Source of the DNA: Styela clava
Lineage: Eukaryota > Chordata > Ascidiacea > Stolidobranchia > Styelidae
DNA: 64,000 bases
Reading direction: 5' to 3'
Assembly: GCF_964204865.1 (NCBI RefSeq)
Contig: NC_135258.1
Location: 8,795,001-8,859,000 of the forward strand
The notes beneath the pieces are model-generated. The model ran no database searches, had not been told where the DNA came from, and saw nothing but the letters and a program-made list of their open reading frames with translations. This document shows positions 26,747-39,962 of the stretch, in pieces. The position numbers and the translations under genes are program-made. Each line of letters starts with the position of its first letter. Position 1 is the stretch's first letter.

Positions 26747-29700
26747 CTAAAAAATAAATAGTATATTGGTAAAAGCGATACTTAATAACAAAAGAAAGTT
26801 TCATCAAATTCAAACGTAATGGACAAATTACGAAACATTTATATTTAAAGAATTTGAAAAATTGAAGTGCTCGGGATTGAGTCGTAAACACCCTGATAAT
26901 TTGAGATCATGGCTAAACAATCTTCAAAGATTCGTGACAACACATGACAGTAGTTTGGTTTGTAAATCTTGAAAGTTATACAGGATTATAAGATTTAATA
27001 TTGATGACGACATTCGCCATTCAAAACGAAGACAAGCTGGATTGACTTTACCAAAATATACCCAGAATGTGTATGTTATTAAGATGATTATGAGTTATCT
27101 TTATACTGATAAATCACATAAGCCGGAAATCGCGAAGTGGTCGTCTACCGAGACCCATTGTCCAGTTAAATCCAATGCTTTGCGAACACTCACTCACACA
27201 ACTATGGCCGCAGTTAGATGACCTTCCATGTAATATATTTATTAAAGACTTTTTGTAAAAAAAATAAAGCGAATCCATACTACCTTCGACATGGTTTAAT
27301 ACTCTAAACATGAACTGAGAAAAATTGGCGGTAATTTGACCTTTTGCGCACCCTAGTGTTTATATCTCTACGAGTGCTAAGCGTATGTTCCGTAATCTGA
27401 AATTTGATGGTTATCACCGTATGAAACAAGCAACAATTTGTCCGTGTTTTTATTTGTTTGTTTCAAGATAGATATCAGTATACCCACATTAAAAGGTAAT
27501 CCAAATTTACATAACAAATTTGTTTGATATTAGTGGTTGTTGATAAAATAGGGAGATATCCAGAAAATTGGAAATACTTGTATTTTGTCTGTTATTAGTT
27601 ACCAGCGGAATAATGTTTGTTGCGCAACATTTTGGTGATAATACAAAATACTCATATTTGATAAATTTGGAATTTTGAGAGTTTAGGCTATAGTTTATTT
27701 ACAGTATACTTGTAGTGAGTTTTCTGATATTTATTACAGCATAAAGAGGTAAAAGAAAAATCAAAGACCCAAAGCACATTAGATTTTATCTCTAAGTTCA
27801 AACATAACGCATCTGCATTTGATAGACAGTACATGTATTCAAATGTCATGAAGAGCAACTGTGTTCGATTGGTATCTTATAGGAACTATGTAATTAGAGT
27901 TAAATTTTGACGAGAAAAGCACAAATACGAAGAAACTAATTGAGGAATTTAAAAAGTTGCTGTAAATATTTCTCTATTTTCGAGAAGAGACAAAATGGGA
28001 TCGTGATGGAACGTTGCTTAGTTGTCTAGATAAAATTCCCAATTTAAACGGCCAATACACGACGAAAATATAGTCAGCCGTTTCTATAAAGTAGAATAGC
28101 ATTACTTTAGGTAAGGAATAGTTGCAGGCATTAGGTATTCAAATGTTGGTGAATATATATATATATATACATGATGAAACATAAAAAAGCTACTGAGCAC
28201 AATTGCTCATTTAACCACTGGAATTGTTCAAGTGTAAATCAACATTGCTTGTTTCCAATTTAATGAAAGCTTTGCTGAAATCTGCGAAGCTGCAAAGGTT
28301 GAATAAAATAATAGATTTATAAGTGTTTTGAGTTGTAGAGTTATGTGAATTGCGAATTCTTGTGCGTCGGCCAGACCATACGAATACTCAAAAAGTCATT
28401 AATCATACTCAAATCAAGCGGATATTTAGTATGAGTCCTCTTCATTTGAAAATGATTACACATCGGAGAACGTTACCAGAGTAATGAAAACAAGGTGACT
28501 CGATTTGTTTTTTTAATAATCGTAAGTTATTGAAATTACACATTTTAGTACACGATCAATCGTACTCTTGAAGGAAATAGTGGTATTATAAACAAACAAC
28601 AACGAAATCAATCAAAAATCGCAATTTTCACGTTTCGTTTCAAGAATTATATTCGTTCAGCTAGGTATCGTGTTGACCCAACGATGGAAGGGAAGGCTTC
28701 GGGGATCTTATGCCTAGACTTATGAGTTCAAATGACCGAGACTGTCAAGTCATGCAGCAGTCCGAAATCACATTGGGAGTGATTATTGGGTATAGATAGA
28801 TACTATCTACTTGATTCCATATAAGTTCTAAGCATTTTTGGTAAATATTTTTCCCGGATTCGATAATCTTTGGTTGTATTTTGATATTGTTTTGAATACA
28901 AATTTATTTTAACACCATGAAATCTCTAATACCGCATTCAAGTTGCATGAGTCACAAGTTCGTTCTGCTTTAATTTTAGTTTTATAAAGATCAATACACT
29001 AACCAGAGCACGTATATGAAAAAAAGCTCTCCCCCAGCCCCTTTCAGTGTATTGTAAACAAGAAAAGATTTGGTGGTTTTACACAAATAGGATTTTTAAT
29101 AGAAGGGTGGGGCTGTTAAGAATCACGTCTAAACGAGTACTTAAATAGCGTTAAAAGGTGTTAAAGCCCCACGCAGATAAACACGGTGGTCAAAAACCTC
29201 ATGAATTATGGCATGTCATTTTGTGTGGTAAGTGTCATCGAGAATGCGGCTAGATACCATTATGTTGGATTGTCACGTATAATATACAAAAAATTGCTTT
29301 GACGGATCAAACTAATCAAAGTTGGTCTCTGGTAACTTTTGGGCATTGGGGACATAAAAAATGACGATACCGAAAAATCGCTGGTAATTTTTGTGTCAGT
29401 TGACATATGGCTTTTAGATAAAACAATATAAATTGAATGTGTAATCCATGTATTATGAACTGAACGAATGACAAATAATTTAAAAATAAACGATTTTTGA
29501 ATTTACAACTTCGGAGACAGCATTTTATGTGATCGGAGTCGAAAGGGTATCGTCATTATTTACACTAGAGTTTACTTTCCGGATATACGGGGCATCAAAT
29601 GGAAAGTAAAGTCGGAAGACAAACGACACACGCCCGGATGAGATTGTTTAAGTAACCCAATTTCTGGGAGCTATTAGAATGAATAGCTGTGAAAATCACA

Positions 29701-32700
29701 CTTGCGCGCTGGATGAAAACAAGAGTAGTCGAAAGTATCGGCCGCATAAAAGGGGGCTCTACATATTTGGGAAAGATGTTTGCACAACACAAAACGCGGA
29801 CAATTGTAGACTAGGGCATTTACACGTTTTAGAATTAATGTCACAATGGGAAAAGTAACGACAAAAAAACGTCCACGTTGAAATGACGTCACCTCATCGG
29901 TGACGTAGTGTTGTTTATTCTAATTTATAATATTTTCAATGAACCTACCACTCGTCCAGCTTCATTGTTATGTATATTCATTGTCCGCCGGGATTTTGTC
30001 TTCTTATCCTGCGGTGATTGACTTTCTCTTTCACGTGCATCTATGAATTCATGTGCAAAACCATAGGCGTAGTCTGTGTCGTCGCCACACCCTCCCCAAG
30101 ACTGAAATATCATAAGATTTGAAAAAATGAGTATGATAAAATAATAATGAAAAATAGTTCAGTCTATTTCTGTTATTGTGATTTCGACAGGGTGGCTAAT
30201 TCACGAAAGCAGGTCGTACAAATTTATTAGTTTTTACTTACCCAATCGTTAGATAGTCCATCGGGCCGACTGTGCTTACTACAACCACAAGCTTTGAGTT
30301 CTCCGTTCTTGCACGCTCTTGCAATTGCATGAACAACTCCAGCTGACGTGATGGCGTAGGAAAAAGCAACTTCTTTGCTCCCTGAAAAGGAATAGCGACT
30401 AGATAAATATATTGATTTAAGATGGTTTATCTTTACCCTCCATCAGCTTTTTTGTTTACACGCTCTTTACATCATCTATTAGGTGTTATACGGTGTTGCA
30501 GCTCCATAAAACAATGGGTCAACAACAGAATACCGAAACTGGGTTAAGCTAAATTCTGAAAGTTATGGCCCATCAATCGGCGACCGTAGATGTATGTTTT
30601 GATAACAAAGAAAAATGTGGGGTTAAATATGCCAAATAAAACTTCAACATGGGAAATTCCCGATCACGTTTGATTGAGGATATATCAGTTCAACTTTAAA
30701 GACTTTTTAGCTGAACTTACAAAGGTGAGAACTGCTGTTGACCCCGAGTTTACAATCTTCTCAAGCGCATACAAAGATTTCTAAAATTGGTTTTTCGTTT
30801 GTTTACAAATCAGATATTTTTTCAGAAAAAGATATACTGAGCATAGAAGAATGAGTTTTTGAGAAATTGCCAAATATTTATGAAAACTGATGATATTTTT
30901 AGAAGTGCTTTATGGTCTTTATGCTTATAACCTTAAAAGATGATCTCATTAAAATATTCAATCTTGTAGCAATTATTTTTGCAATAAAAATGTTCTATTA
31001 TATCACATACATTGGCAATAAAAATTAACAAAAGTATTGAAATATATTTGCGTGAGTGTGCAGCAAGACTCTGAAATCACCTAAAACTATTGAAGTCTTT
31101 TAAACATCTCCTGGAATGCGTAGAGAGACATAGAAATGATTCGATTTATTTTCAGTTCGAAGCTTGATCAAACATATTTATTTGTTTTGTTCTTGAAACT
31201 ATGTGACTAATTCCCCAATAACGAGCATGTAACCATCTTTTGCGGCAAATCAGAAAAGGTTGTTAAGAGGATACGCCAAAATAGGAAACAAAATCAATCC
31301 CAATAATGTGGACATGAAAATACGGCTGTATTGCTACAAACAGATTTAAAAGTTGTTTTAGCACGCTAACATAATTTTACTTTTTTTCGGCAAATAATTG
31401 AAAAATAAAATGAAATATATTGCCCTCGCGGTATAGAATAAAAAACTTTTTACGTCGTAAAACGTTTAATCTTTTTTTTAAGTAAGTTTTCTTATTACGA
31501 CTGAAAATGCTAATGGTGACAGTATAACAACACCCTGTAACACTAATTCAAATTTGTTCAATATAATGGTTTACGATATTTTGGGTCATGTTCGGGGGAC
31601 ACTTTAGATGTCATTGAAGATAACTGTCTTAATCAGTCAATAATTGTCCCTTTCAAATGTGATCAAATTTGTCAAATCAAAAAGAAAATTTAACTCTAGT
31701 TCCTTTCTAAACTTAGATATTACACCACTGTTACTGAAGAGCTATTAAAAACGTAGAATGTTATATTGATCATTATTCTATTAGCACAGAAAATGAAACA
31801 GCTGCGGAAATTTATTTTTCTGTTTTATTTCTTTAAAATTTCCTCCAAATTTACGTCGCGGCAGGGTCACACGGTAAATACAGACCATCAGCGAAAACGC
31901 ACGTTTGTCCCAATTCTCATATAATTATTGTTTTCTGTCAACACAGCTATAAACCATTAAAGAGTCGCAACATTTTGCCCTTACACTACGGAGAAAGTGT
32001 GACGCCGTGTGAATCATACACGAATACAAAAAACAGATACCTCATAAGATAGGCCAACCAAGAAACTTAGCGAGTTGCTTTGATGTAACGGCAATTCCGC
32101 CAAACCCATGCGTTTCTAATGCCATAATAAAAGAAACGCCTAATTTTCAGACCCCGAACTGTATATTTACTGTACCATACAAAGTGTGCTTTGATACGTC
32201 CTCGGTTTTTGTACTCACAGCAATTATATGTCATTAGTGTAAAGTATGTGAGAATTTTTTCTCTACACATCAGACCACACATACAGGTAAAACGTATATT
32301 GTAACAGAATTTAATTTCAATAGGTCTTTCATCTTGTTTCAACAAAATCATTTTGTCATGTTAGCTAAAAGGCCTTTTTTGTTATAAAGACTACAAATTC
32401 ACTTTTCTTTGTTTTAACTCCAATGGTCTTAATATGGATTGTGAAGTATAGAATCTGTAACTCGGAGGCGAGGCGCCTGTTTCAACGGTTATATAGGTGC
32501 CAAGTTGATAGTTCGATAGCTCACTGAGATGTAAACACAGAGCAAGCTTTTAGCAATTAAATATAGCGATGACTATCATACTTTCATTTTGTTAAATCGC
32601 TCGACCGGATAGCCATCGTGATACTGCTGTATATCTATCTCATAAACAATAAAATGTGGTAAAATATAAAACATATTATTGCGTTTGACACTGAAATTCA

Positions 32701-35700
32701 TGTTTAGGCTTCGAAAGTAAGTATGACGAAACACGCACTTGTTTGTATATTATTTATAATTACATTTCGATCTTAATAATTAACCAATCAGTAATAATGT
32801 CCTATTTTGGATTCGTGCAATTCTCCAATTGCGTGAATAAACTTGTTTTATTATAATGCTGAAAGCGTTTTGTTATCTTATTACGATTCATTACAAATTA
32901 CAATTCGGTGTTACTTATTTCTAAAGTACTAAATTAACAAATGATGTCAATCTACCCATCACGTCATAATATATTAGGTTCCTTGGAGAACTAAAATAAA
33001 AATTGGGGCAAAAATAGGTAATCGAATTAACAATCAAAACAAACTTAATTTTTGCCTTTCTCTCCAGGATTACAGACGAACCACGCATAACTTTATTCAT
33101 GGCTAGTCCAAATTAAATGACGCGATCGTCATTAAAAGTGAGACGCTTCAATTAGTCGTTTGAATCTCAGTGATCATAAATGTTGATTGTTTATTTTAGA
33201 AGTTTTCCATTGCTAAATATTGAGAAAATACACATCTAAGTATACATTTAGTTTAGGCTGGTCAGTAAAAGTTTTAAAGCAATGACGTTATATGATAAGG
33301 TGTACCGCCCGTTTTATATAAACAATAATGGTTTATATTGTTTGCAAACCAAGGGTGAAATCGTTAGCAAGGTAGGAGAAAGGGGAAATGTCGATATACA
33401 AAGGTCTCTCTGCTAGAGACAAGCCCTGGGGGCCTTAACGGGAACTATATGTTAACTCGAAAACTACTATTTACCAACTGTCGAAATAAGTATTTTAGCA
33501 AAAAACGAAATGTCATTAAGTTTGTTGCTTGATATACACCGAGTTGTGTTGCGTTTCGCTTGAATCCCAATAATAGTCAGTGACCTGGAGTTTGAGCGTA
33601 AAGTTAATAAAAACAACACATTCGAATATTTTAGGGTTGTTGATTGAAATCTCCTAAAATATCACCATTAAAAGATACGGGGTTGGATTTAGATTCAGTG
33701 ATGACAAACGAATGCGGAGTTTCAGTCATATTAACGATCGGTAAAGAAGGCATGCACGGTCAATTTCAAATTTCGACGACACATGGCCCGTGGTTAGCGC
33801 GAGGACGTAGCATACTTAAACTCGTTCGAATATTGACAATACACTCGGTTAGGAATGCGGAAAGGTAGACAAAGGCCACTTGGAGCCGTCTTAACCGGTA
33901 CTCCAACTATCATCAATATTAAGATTATACATGAATAGGGTACTCAAGTACGTACTGTAAGTTCAGAACAAGAGTTTTTATGTTACAACAATAGCCTTTG
34001 GTATGTATATATGATCCAAAAATAGACTTTATTGAATACATATAATTACTTCGTATAAAAACGTGAATTTGTTATTTTTATTATAAAGGACTGTCGGGAG
34101 TCGTTATTATAATTAGAATTCATCCATTCATCTATCTATTTTTAGCATGAATAATATTTCATTAACGGATGGTAATATTTTCTTATATCGATAGGTGGCA
34201 TTTGTCAGCCATTTGATAAAAGTAACGAAGCAAGTAGTTAACCCGATTGAGGGCATGAATCGCAGAACAGCGATGCAGTGCACAGTAAAGTTGCATATTT
34301 AAGTTCTCACCAACTGTAATGGATTTTTCTGGATTCGTTTCAGGTGACGTGCTACAATTCCATCTGCTTTCTTGCATTTGATGTTTGCATTCTGCCAAGC
34401 CGTTCCGTGCACCCATGTTTACGTAAGGCATATGGTCATTGTATCGGTGACATAGAGACCTCTGATTTCTAGACAGTCCGCGTAAATTATGACATTTAAC
34501 AGGACGACTTTCTTCTAATTCGATTCCTTCATTTGCCAAAGTCCTGCAAAATAAACGATATGGTTTAATTGAGAATTCCTTTTTGGGCTCTATACGTAAG
34601 AAGAAACTTGTCAAGCTGAACGATGTGGAATTTCACATTTATAGTCAACCCTCAAATGCATGTAAATTTTTTTAATATTTTTAACAGTCAATAGTTGAAA
34701 CATTCCAAAACGACGTGACGGCAACATTATCTTAATTTGCGCATCTGCAAACGCGCGAAAACATCTGATAATTGCCGGATAATGTCCTTATAATCAGCCT
34801 CCCATTAAGAAGATTACATATTTCATTGTCAAGTCCGCTGATACAGTAACGCAACAACATTTGGTTACAGACGAACGATACCGGACAAAATCATAATGTT
34901 CAATCGAACGGTAAACCGTTATTATTGAACTTATAAACTAGTAATTTAACAATTACTCGTGAACGTGGAAGTTGGTATACTATATAGAATGGTAATTTCG
35001 GGGTAGGGTTCAGTGTTTAACAACAAAATAATCTAAAAATAGTATGAAAAAATAATAGAGAAATTCCGATGCCGAAGTAGCGAATCAGGCATGTCATAAG
35101 GTGGCTGAACTTATAAAATATTTTACGACGATTAGGACCTATGGGCAGGGCATATTTTGAGATTATAAAAAAAACGTTTTGGTAAACGTAACGATTATTC
35201 CCCAAAATCAGCAGAATATGTAACTCTATTTTACAGTTATATTGATGAAAATGGTAATTATATATTAGAATGCCATAAGTGTGCAATTTAACAAGTGTGA
35301 ACGAGATTTCTTAATTTGATGGTTGTGGATCTTAATTTTCACCTTCGCTTACGGTATGTTTTTTAGCGCACGCGATTCGTTTCGGAATGATTCGCGTCGT
35401 TTCGCTTAACTGCGACTATCTTCCCTTTCTCATAATTGTTACGTTTGAGTCAACATAATTCGCTAATTTAGCAACGTTTTCCATGTTTTGATCGGCATCT
35501 ATGGGAGAACCCAACAACTTCTTGTTGACCTATAATGCGGTTCGACGATTTTCAAACAAGAGGAAGAAATTTCTCCAGTGCTTTTGCGCAATTTCAATGG
35601 CCCCGGAAGTCGCGGCTGTCAAATTTTATGCCATTCCGGCGTCGAAACAGCTATTTCAAATTTTAGGAAAACCGCCCTACTATTTGCCTTAACCACACGG

Positions 35701-38700
35701 CCGCTAATGAACCGGTATGCCATACCACCAAAACCAAAACCGCAAAAATCAAGGATAAGCCGTCTACAAGATCTTTATATTCATTGTTCGAAGTCACTTG
35801 GTGTACATAATGCAAAGCATGATTGGGAATTTAAGAAGTTACCGACAATGGTTAATCCGCACAAGAGATATAGAAAGTCTACTTCTTATCCGTTCATTAA
35901 CCTAGATACGTTATCCTGTTTAAGTCGTATAAATCGTGTATACGCTTACAGCTAAAGGCAATGTAAATCAATCTAGCCAATTTTAATTCACAAATCTTTG
36001 GCCAAAAATTCCACCTGCCATTCAAACAAATGTCCAGAATTTAACCCGGTTAAGTTTCAGATGGAACCAGTGGAATTTAGTGTTGGATGAGAAACTTGTC
36101 TTTTAGACCATATTGGACGATTGTCAATCCTATAATGGGCCGTGGATGACGCAATAATTGGTTATGACATCACTACAGTATTGTTGATGTTCTGTGGGGT
36201 CGTGAGAACCAGAAACCACCAATTTCGTGACTAAGCTTATAAAACCATCGGGGTAGCACATGAGGCCAAAAATAGAACTCGCCCACGATAATCTGCGGTA
36301 AATCCAATGAATCCAACATTTTTGAAGTACCCCAAATGTGGTCGAGCAATGTTAATGCCTGGCTAAGTACACGCTAAGCAATTATTTACTACAGGGTGAT
36401 CGTTACCTACCATACAACCAATTCTTATGTGATAATGTGGAACATGCAATGTGGATTTGAGGTACACATTGGTTTCTATATACTGGCACTCCAATTTACT
36501 GGGCTAACATTACCATCGCAGTCCTAAAATATGATGAAGGATGAACCAAAATAACATTCTATTTTTATCGACGATAAAGACGACTCTGATCTCTGAGATT
36601 TAAACAACTTATTCCAACCGATTAACATATTTTATGCGATAACCTTAAATCCTATTGTTAGTAAAGTTGAAAAACTGTGCATAATGAGTTGTATCCAATG
36701 GTCATTATTTCATTTACATCGCCGCAGAAAAAATTTAAAAATGAAAATATAATAAAATAATTAGGACAATTAATTACAGCAGAGTTTATATTTATTAAAA
36801 ATGCAAAGATTACTCAACGATACTTTATTTGTTTGCTCATTTGCATCACTATTAATTAGTTTATATCAATATTCCAACAAGACGGGGTCATAAACTTGTA
36901 TCGTTTATACAAATTTCTGCATTTATCATTTTAGTAATATAATTTTAGAGATGCATCGCCATAAAACTGTCATTTAGGGAGAGCGGCGATGTTGCTTGGC
37001 AATTACGACAAGACGAAGTGACTAATTGTTATTCCATCCATCCAATACAAATGTAACATCTACCAAACATGGTATATATTTTATTATGGTGGTTATTTGC
37101 AAATATATCTTAGGCCAAGTATCAATCATACATGGTCTGTAAATTTATGAGTTTTCGAATACGGATGTGAGACCAGCATGGGGCTTTGGCTTCTTGTTAT
37201 ACAGCGGAAATCATGGAATAATCTTCTCGATGTTGCGTCAAAATTCACCGATTCGTAAACAACGAATGGAGTTTGTTTACTTGCAGTTACTTGCACATAA
37301 CGCAACGTCACTACGTGTCGACTGTCAAGTATTATGGAGACCTAAAATCACTTTTCATTTTTTTTTCAATTCAATTAACGATAAAGTTGCCGAATGCTTC
37401 ATTTTCTTTTTATTATGTTATATATTTTCTGCCTACATTATCAGATGATTTCGAGTTACATTTTGGTGTTGTATTTCGGCAGGATTCTGCAATGATATCA
37501 TGAGATTTGAAATAATGCAAACTGCGAAACATTATTGGCCGATTCCAAACTAACAGACAATAAGAGTCGTGAAAAACATTTTAGTCCAGACTATCCCGTT
37601 GATGAGCTACGTTCTGCCCCGTTGCGAGTCGGAAGCATTTGGTATTATTTCAAAATATCACACCATTTCGAGGTTTCTCTGCGTGATCGCAGACAACAAG
37701 ACTGCTGAAGTACCGGCAAAAGTTATCGTCACAGACACAGGCGCGTGAGTAACACTAGACTTTTCCGAACACCGCGGGTATCCCGATACACGATTTCTCA
37801 CGGTGATGGTAAGGCTACCACCCCTCAAAAATAACAATAAGGTCACGTTGAAGGTCAACCTCACAAGAGGGCGCTGAAAATTGTATGCTGATATTTACTT
37901 TCTTAGATATGTTCACGCTTGTGTGGTATTTGAAATGATAAACATACACTTATCATGTATAATCTATACAAGGAAAAGAGCATATAAATTTGTCATCAAC
38001 GTGTTTAAAACCTTTTCCACTTTCAATATTGAAGACCAAACTTTGCATGCCTAATTGGATTTGGACGGCCAAGAGGTCTAAGCCTTCTATTGTTGCAGGG
38101 CTAAGCTCTTAAGAACCTACTAACAATACAAATAGAAATACTCTACTTCTTGTGATCATTAACACTTGTTCCAAGAAAGAAAAGCCACAAGATTATTTGA
38201 AAACAAAATTGAGGGTGACGTCATGTTTTAAATGTAATTTTGTTTTCGGTTATGATCTTCCGAATAATAATATAACCCTAAAACATGCAATTCATTACAC
38301 AAATATAAAATTAATCTAACAATAATATTTTGAGGAATGGCTGTATAAACTTAAAACATTGAACATTGAAGGTATGTATTGCCGACTCAAAATTTGTTTT
38401 TGGTATGAGGGAACGGATCTGTATTTATAACTAGCTGAAGCGAATGTTTGTATTTCAAAAAAGGTCATCCTTTTATTCTTTTCAAACGGAAATTGGTAGA
38501 AATATTCTGAATATCTGAGTGAGGAGTCACAAATTACTCCGGTAAACATTTAGTGTCCAGTATAGTACAGTCCAATAATTTGGGTACAATACTGAGTGTA
38601 ATGTACGAGTGATATTAGCCTGGCCACACGCAGTAAATAACATAATTTGCAACAACTGACTTAAAACGCACCATTGCCATTTCCTGTGGCGTAGCATGCC

Positions 38701-39962
38701 CTGCCTTAGCGTGACAAAGCCCACTTTACTACCGTTGGGGCATATCGTAAAATCGGCGCCAGAGAGGGTCCATCGAAATAGCGATTTTAGCTTAGACCAA
38801 TCCACACCGCCAACATGGGTTGCGTGATTCCGTATATGTCCCTGTCACCAGTATATCACAATGTTTTTTATATTTCCCACATATTATAAAAGGTGTCAGT
38901 TACAACCGACGTCAATCTCCGGTCACGAGGGCAAAGTTGGAATCAATAAAATACATATTATTTGACTTTTTGTGTAGGAATACGTTGATTTATGTCAAAC
39001 ATGCCCCGAATACAAGCACGGAACTATCAAGGGTCGAAAAAACATCTTAAAATGACACGAATGGTTTAAGCTGGAATGAAAACATTTGACGAAAACGGAA
39101 ATTATCCCAATACTTTGTGTTAACAAAATGTGTAAACTGCGACAATTGGTAAAAATTAGTTATTTGGAGGTTGAATTAAAGTATCAGCTGATCCATTTGT
39201 GATTAAAAGATAATAATTTTTAGTACCGTACGATAGATTGATACTTTGGTGAATATGTTACAAAGCAATTGAGATTTTACAGAGTCCGAAACTTTATCGT
39301 CCTAATCTCACAATGTATAAAATTTGATCAGCCATGAGTGATTTTAAATTTATTTGTGTTAAATATTTTAGCTTTCCTATAACTAACCCGCGTGCCAAAT
39401 ATTCCAGATGAAAAATGATTCCAATCCCTATCGCACAAAAACGAGCAAACGTGCAGCTGGCGAAATTAGAATAAAATCGTTCAAAACTTAAATCCTAACG
39501 ATCAGTAGATACTTTCACACCATTTCAAAAGCTTAGTTCACTTTTAGCTGATAATGACAGATTTAAAGATTTGGGGATTTGTGTTAATCTCGTAGCTTGT
39601 ACTGTGGTATAGTTACATTCACGGTATATGAATTTGAAATAAATTTTTTTTTATTCAAATAAATAGGTTTTGGTTAATCGAGCTATAACAGTTTTTATGT
39701 ACACATAGTAGATAATTGAGGCATATGAGTATATATAAAACTTCAGCCTCGATTAGCAATAGAACCTCGACTCCCACTTTTGTTTATGTTCAAATCTATT
39801 TCTCTTTCGTAGTCCAGCCAGGTCTATTTATAACTCGAAATAATAGGGTAAATAAAGATATTTAGAAGCTTACCAAAGTTGTCCTGAGCTTCTGGTCGCC
39901 AGGGAAAGTATAAAAACAGCTAATCCAATAGTCCAATGCCCGTAAACAGCGATCAAAGACAT
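26288..39962 (-). CDS. Wnt5-like secreted signalling ligand, gene 2 (five coding exons)
   Basis: Complete model on the minus strand: 39962-39874, 34543-34311, 30381-30242, 30101-29949, 26746-26288 (1074 nt, 357 residues plus stop). Introns are GT-AG with phases 2, 1, 0, 0, the same as gene 1, and exons 3-5 have the same lengths as in gene 1 (140, 153, 459). Exon 1 supplies a signal peptide (hydrophobic residues 11-22). The mature part has 24 cysteines, a glycosylation site at Asn92 (RWNCST) and CHGVSGSC with Ser221 as the expected palmitoleoylation site. Wnt5-type motifs include [33 protein letters not shown] and [10 protein letters not shown]. Oddity: between RWNCST and the GSKEVAF block the usual Phe-Gly motif is missing and Arg of SRE is Lys, so this copy has diverged more in its N-terminal domain. 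Expected to be secreted and signal through Frizzled-family receptors. Confidence 0.92.
26747..29948 (-). other. Intron 4 of Wnt gene 2
   Basis: 3.2 kb of AT-rich DNA with a short (TA)n run near 28159-28171 and a CRE-like inverted repeat just inside the donor at 29887-29907. No exon-like frame is supported. Confidence 0.6.
29887..29907. promoter_or_regulatory. CRE-like palindrome pair in Wnt gene 2 intron 4
   Basis: ACGTCACC and GGTGACGT form perfect 8-bp arms around the loop TCATC; the left arm is part of the full TGACGTCA cAMP-response element. It lies about 40-60 nt inside the intron from the exon 4 donor. As DNA it could bind CREB/ATF proteins; as RNA it could form a hairpin near the splice donor. 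Function is inference. Confidence 0.3.
29949..30101 (-). CDS. Wnt gene 2, coding exon 4
   Basis: 153 nt between ATATTTCAG and GTAGGT. It encodes [19 protein letters not shown], the DARERE linker and [10 protein letters not shown]. The upstream intron is only 140 nt, against 507 nt in gene 1. Confidence 0.92.
30242..30381 (-). CDS. Wnt gene 2, coding exon 3
   Basis: 140 nt between CCTTTTCAG and GTAAGT. It encodes [38 protein letters not shown] and ends in Asp-Trp, the expected D-W before the WGGC block. Three cysteines. Confidence 0.92.
30382..34310 (-). other. Intron 2 of Wnt gene 2
   Basis: 3.9 kb without any frame that combines splice signals and recognisable motifs. The 94-codon minus-strand frame at 32067-32351 shows no family resemblance. 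Confidence 0.6.
34311..34543 (-). CDS. Wnt gene 2, coding exon 2
   Basis: 233 nt between ATTTTGCAG and GTGAGA. It encodes [33 protein letters not shown] and RWNCST. It ends in Ile-Thr-Val-Gly with a phase-1 donor that joins to the Gly-Ser-Lys-Glu of exon 3. Reading on past the donor loses all Wnt similarity, which supports the boundary. Confidence 0.88.
34544..39873 (-). other. Intron 1 of Wnt gene 2
   Basis: 5.3 kb. It contains a possible isolated plus-strand exon at 37587-37745 and a 125-codon plus-strand frame at 35578-35955 without recognised motifs. The stretch 37600-37870 is less AT-rich than its surroundings. No transposon ends were identified. Confidence 0.55.
37587..37745 (+). other. 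Possible exon on the opposite strand within Wnt gene 2 intron 1
   Basis: A 52-codon stop-free stretch lies between an acceptor-like TTTTAG and a donor-like GTGAGT; without splicing, a TGA follows at once. The peptide includes Cys-Val-Ile-Ala-Asp-Asn and KVIVTDTG, loosely like the last strand of an extracellular repeat of cadherin type. Flanking exons were not found, so this may be chance or a remnant. Confidence 0.15.
39874..39962 (-). CDS. Wnt gene 2, coding exon 1 (signal peptide)
   Basis: 89 nt from ATG at 39962 to the donor TG|GTAAGC at 39873. It encodes a short N-terminus, a hydrophobic core ([11 protein letters not shown]) and Ser-Ser-Gly-Gln-Leu-Trp. It was found by looking for a signal peptide ending in a phase-2 donor; the split Trp codon joins in frame to exon 2, exactly as in gene 1. 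Confidence 0.82.

Noticed and set aside
35578..35955. 125-codon plus-strand open frame in Wnt gene 2 intron 1
   Set aside because: No recognised motif, no conserved copy, no upstream promoter; this length is compatible with chance over 64 kb.
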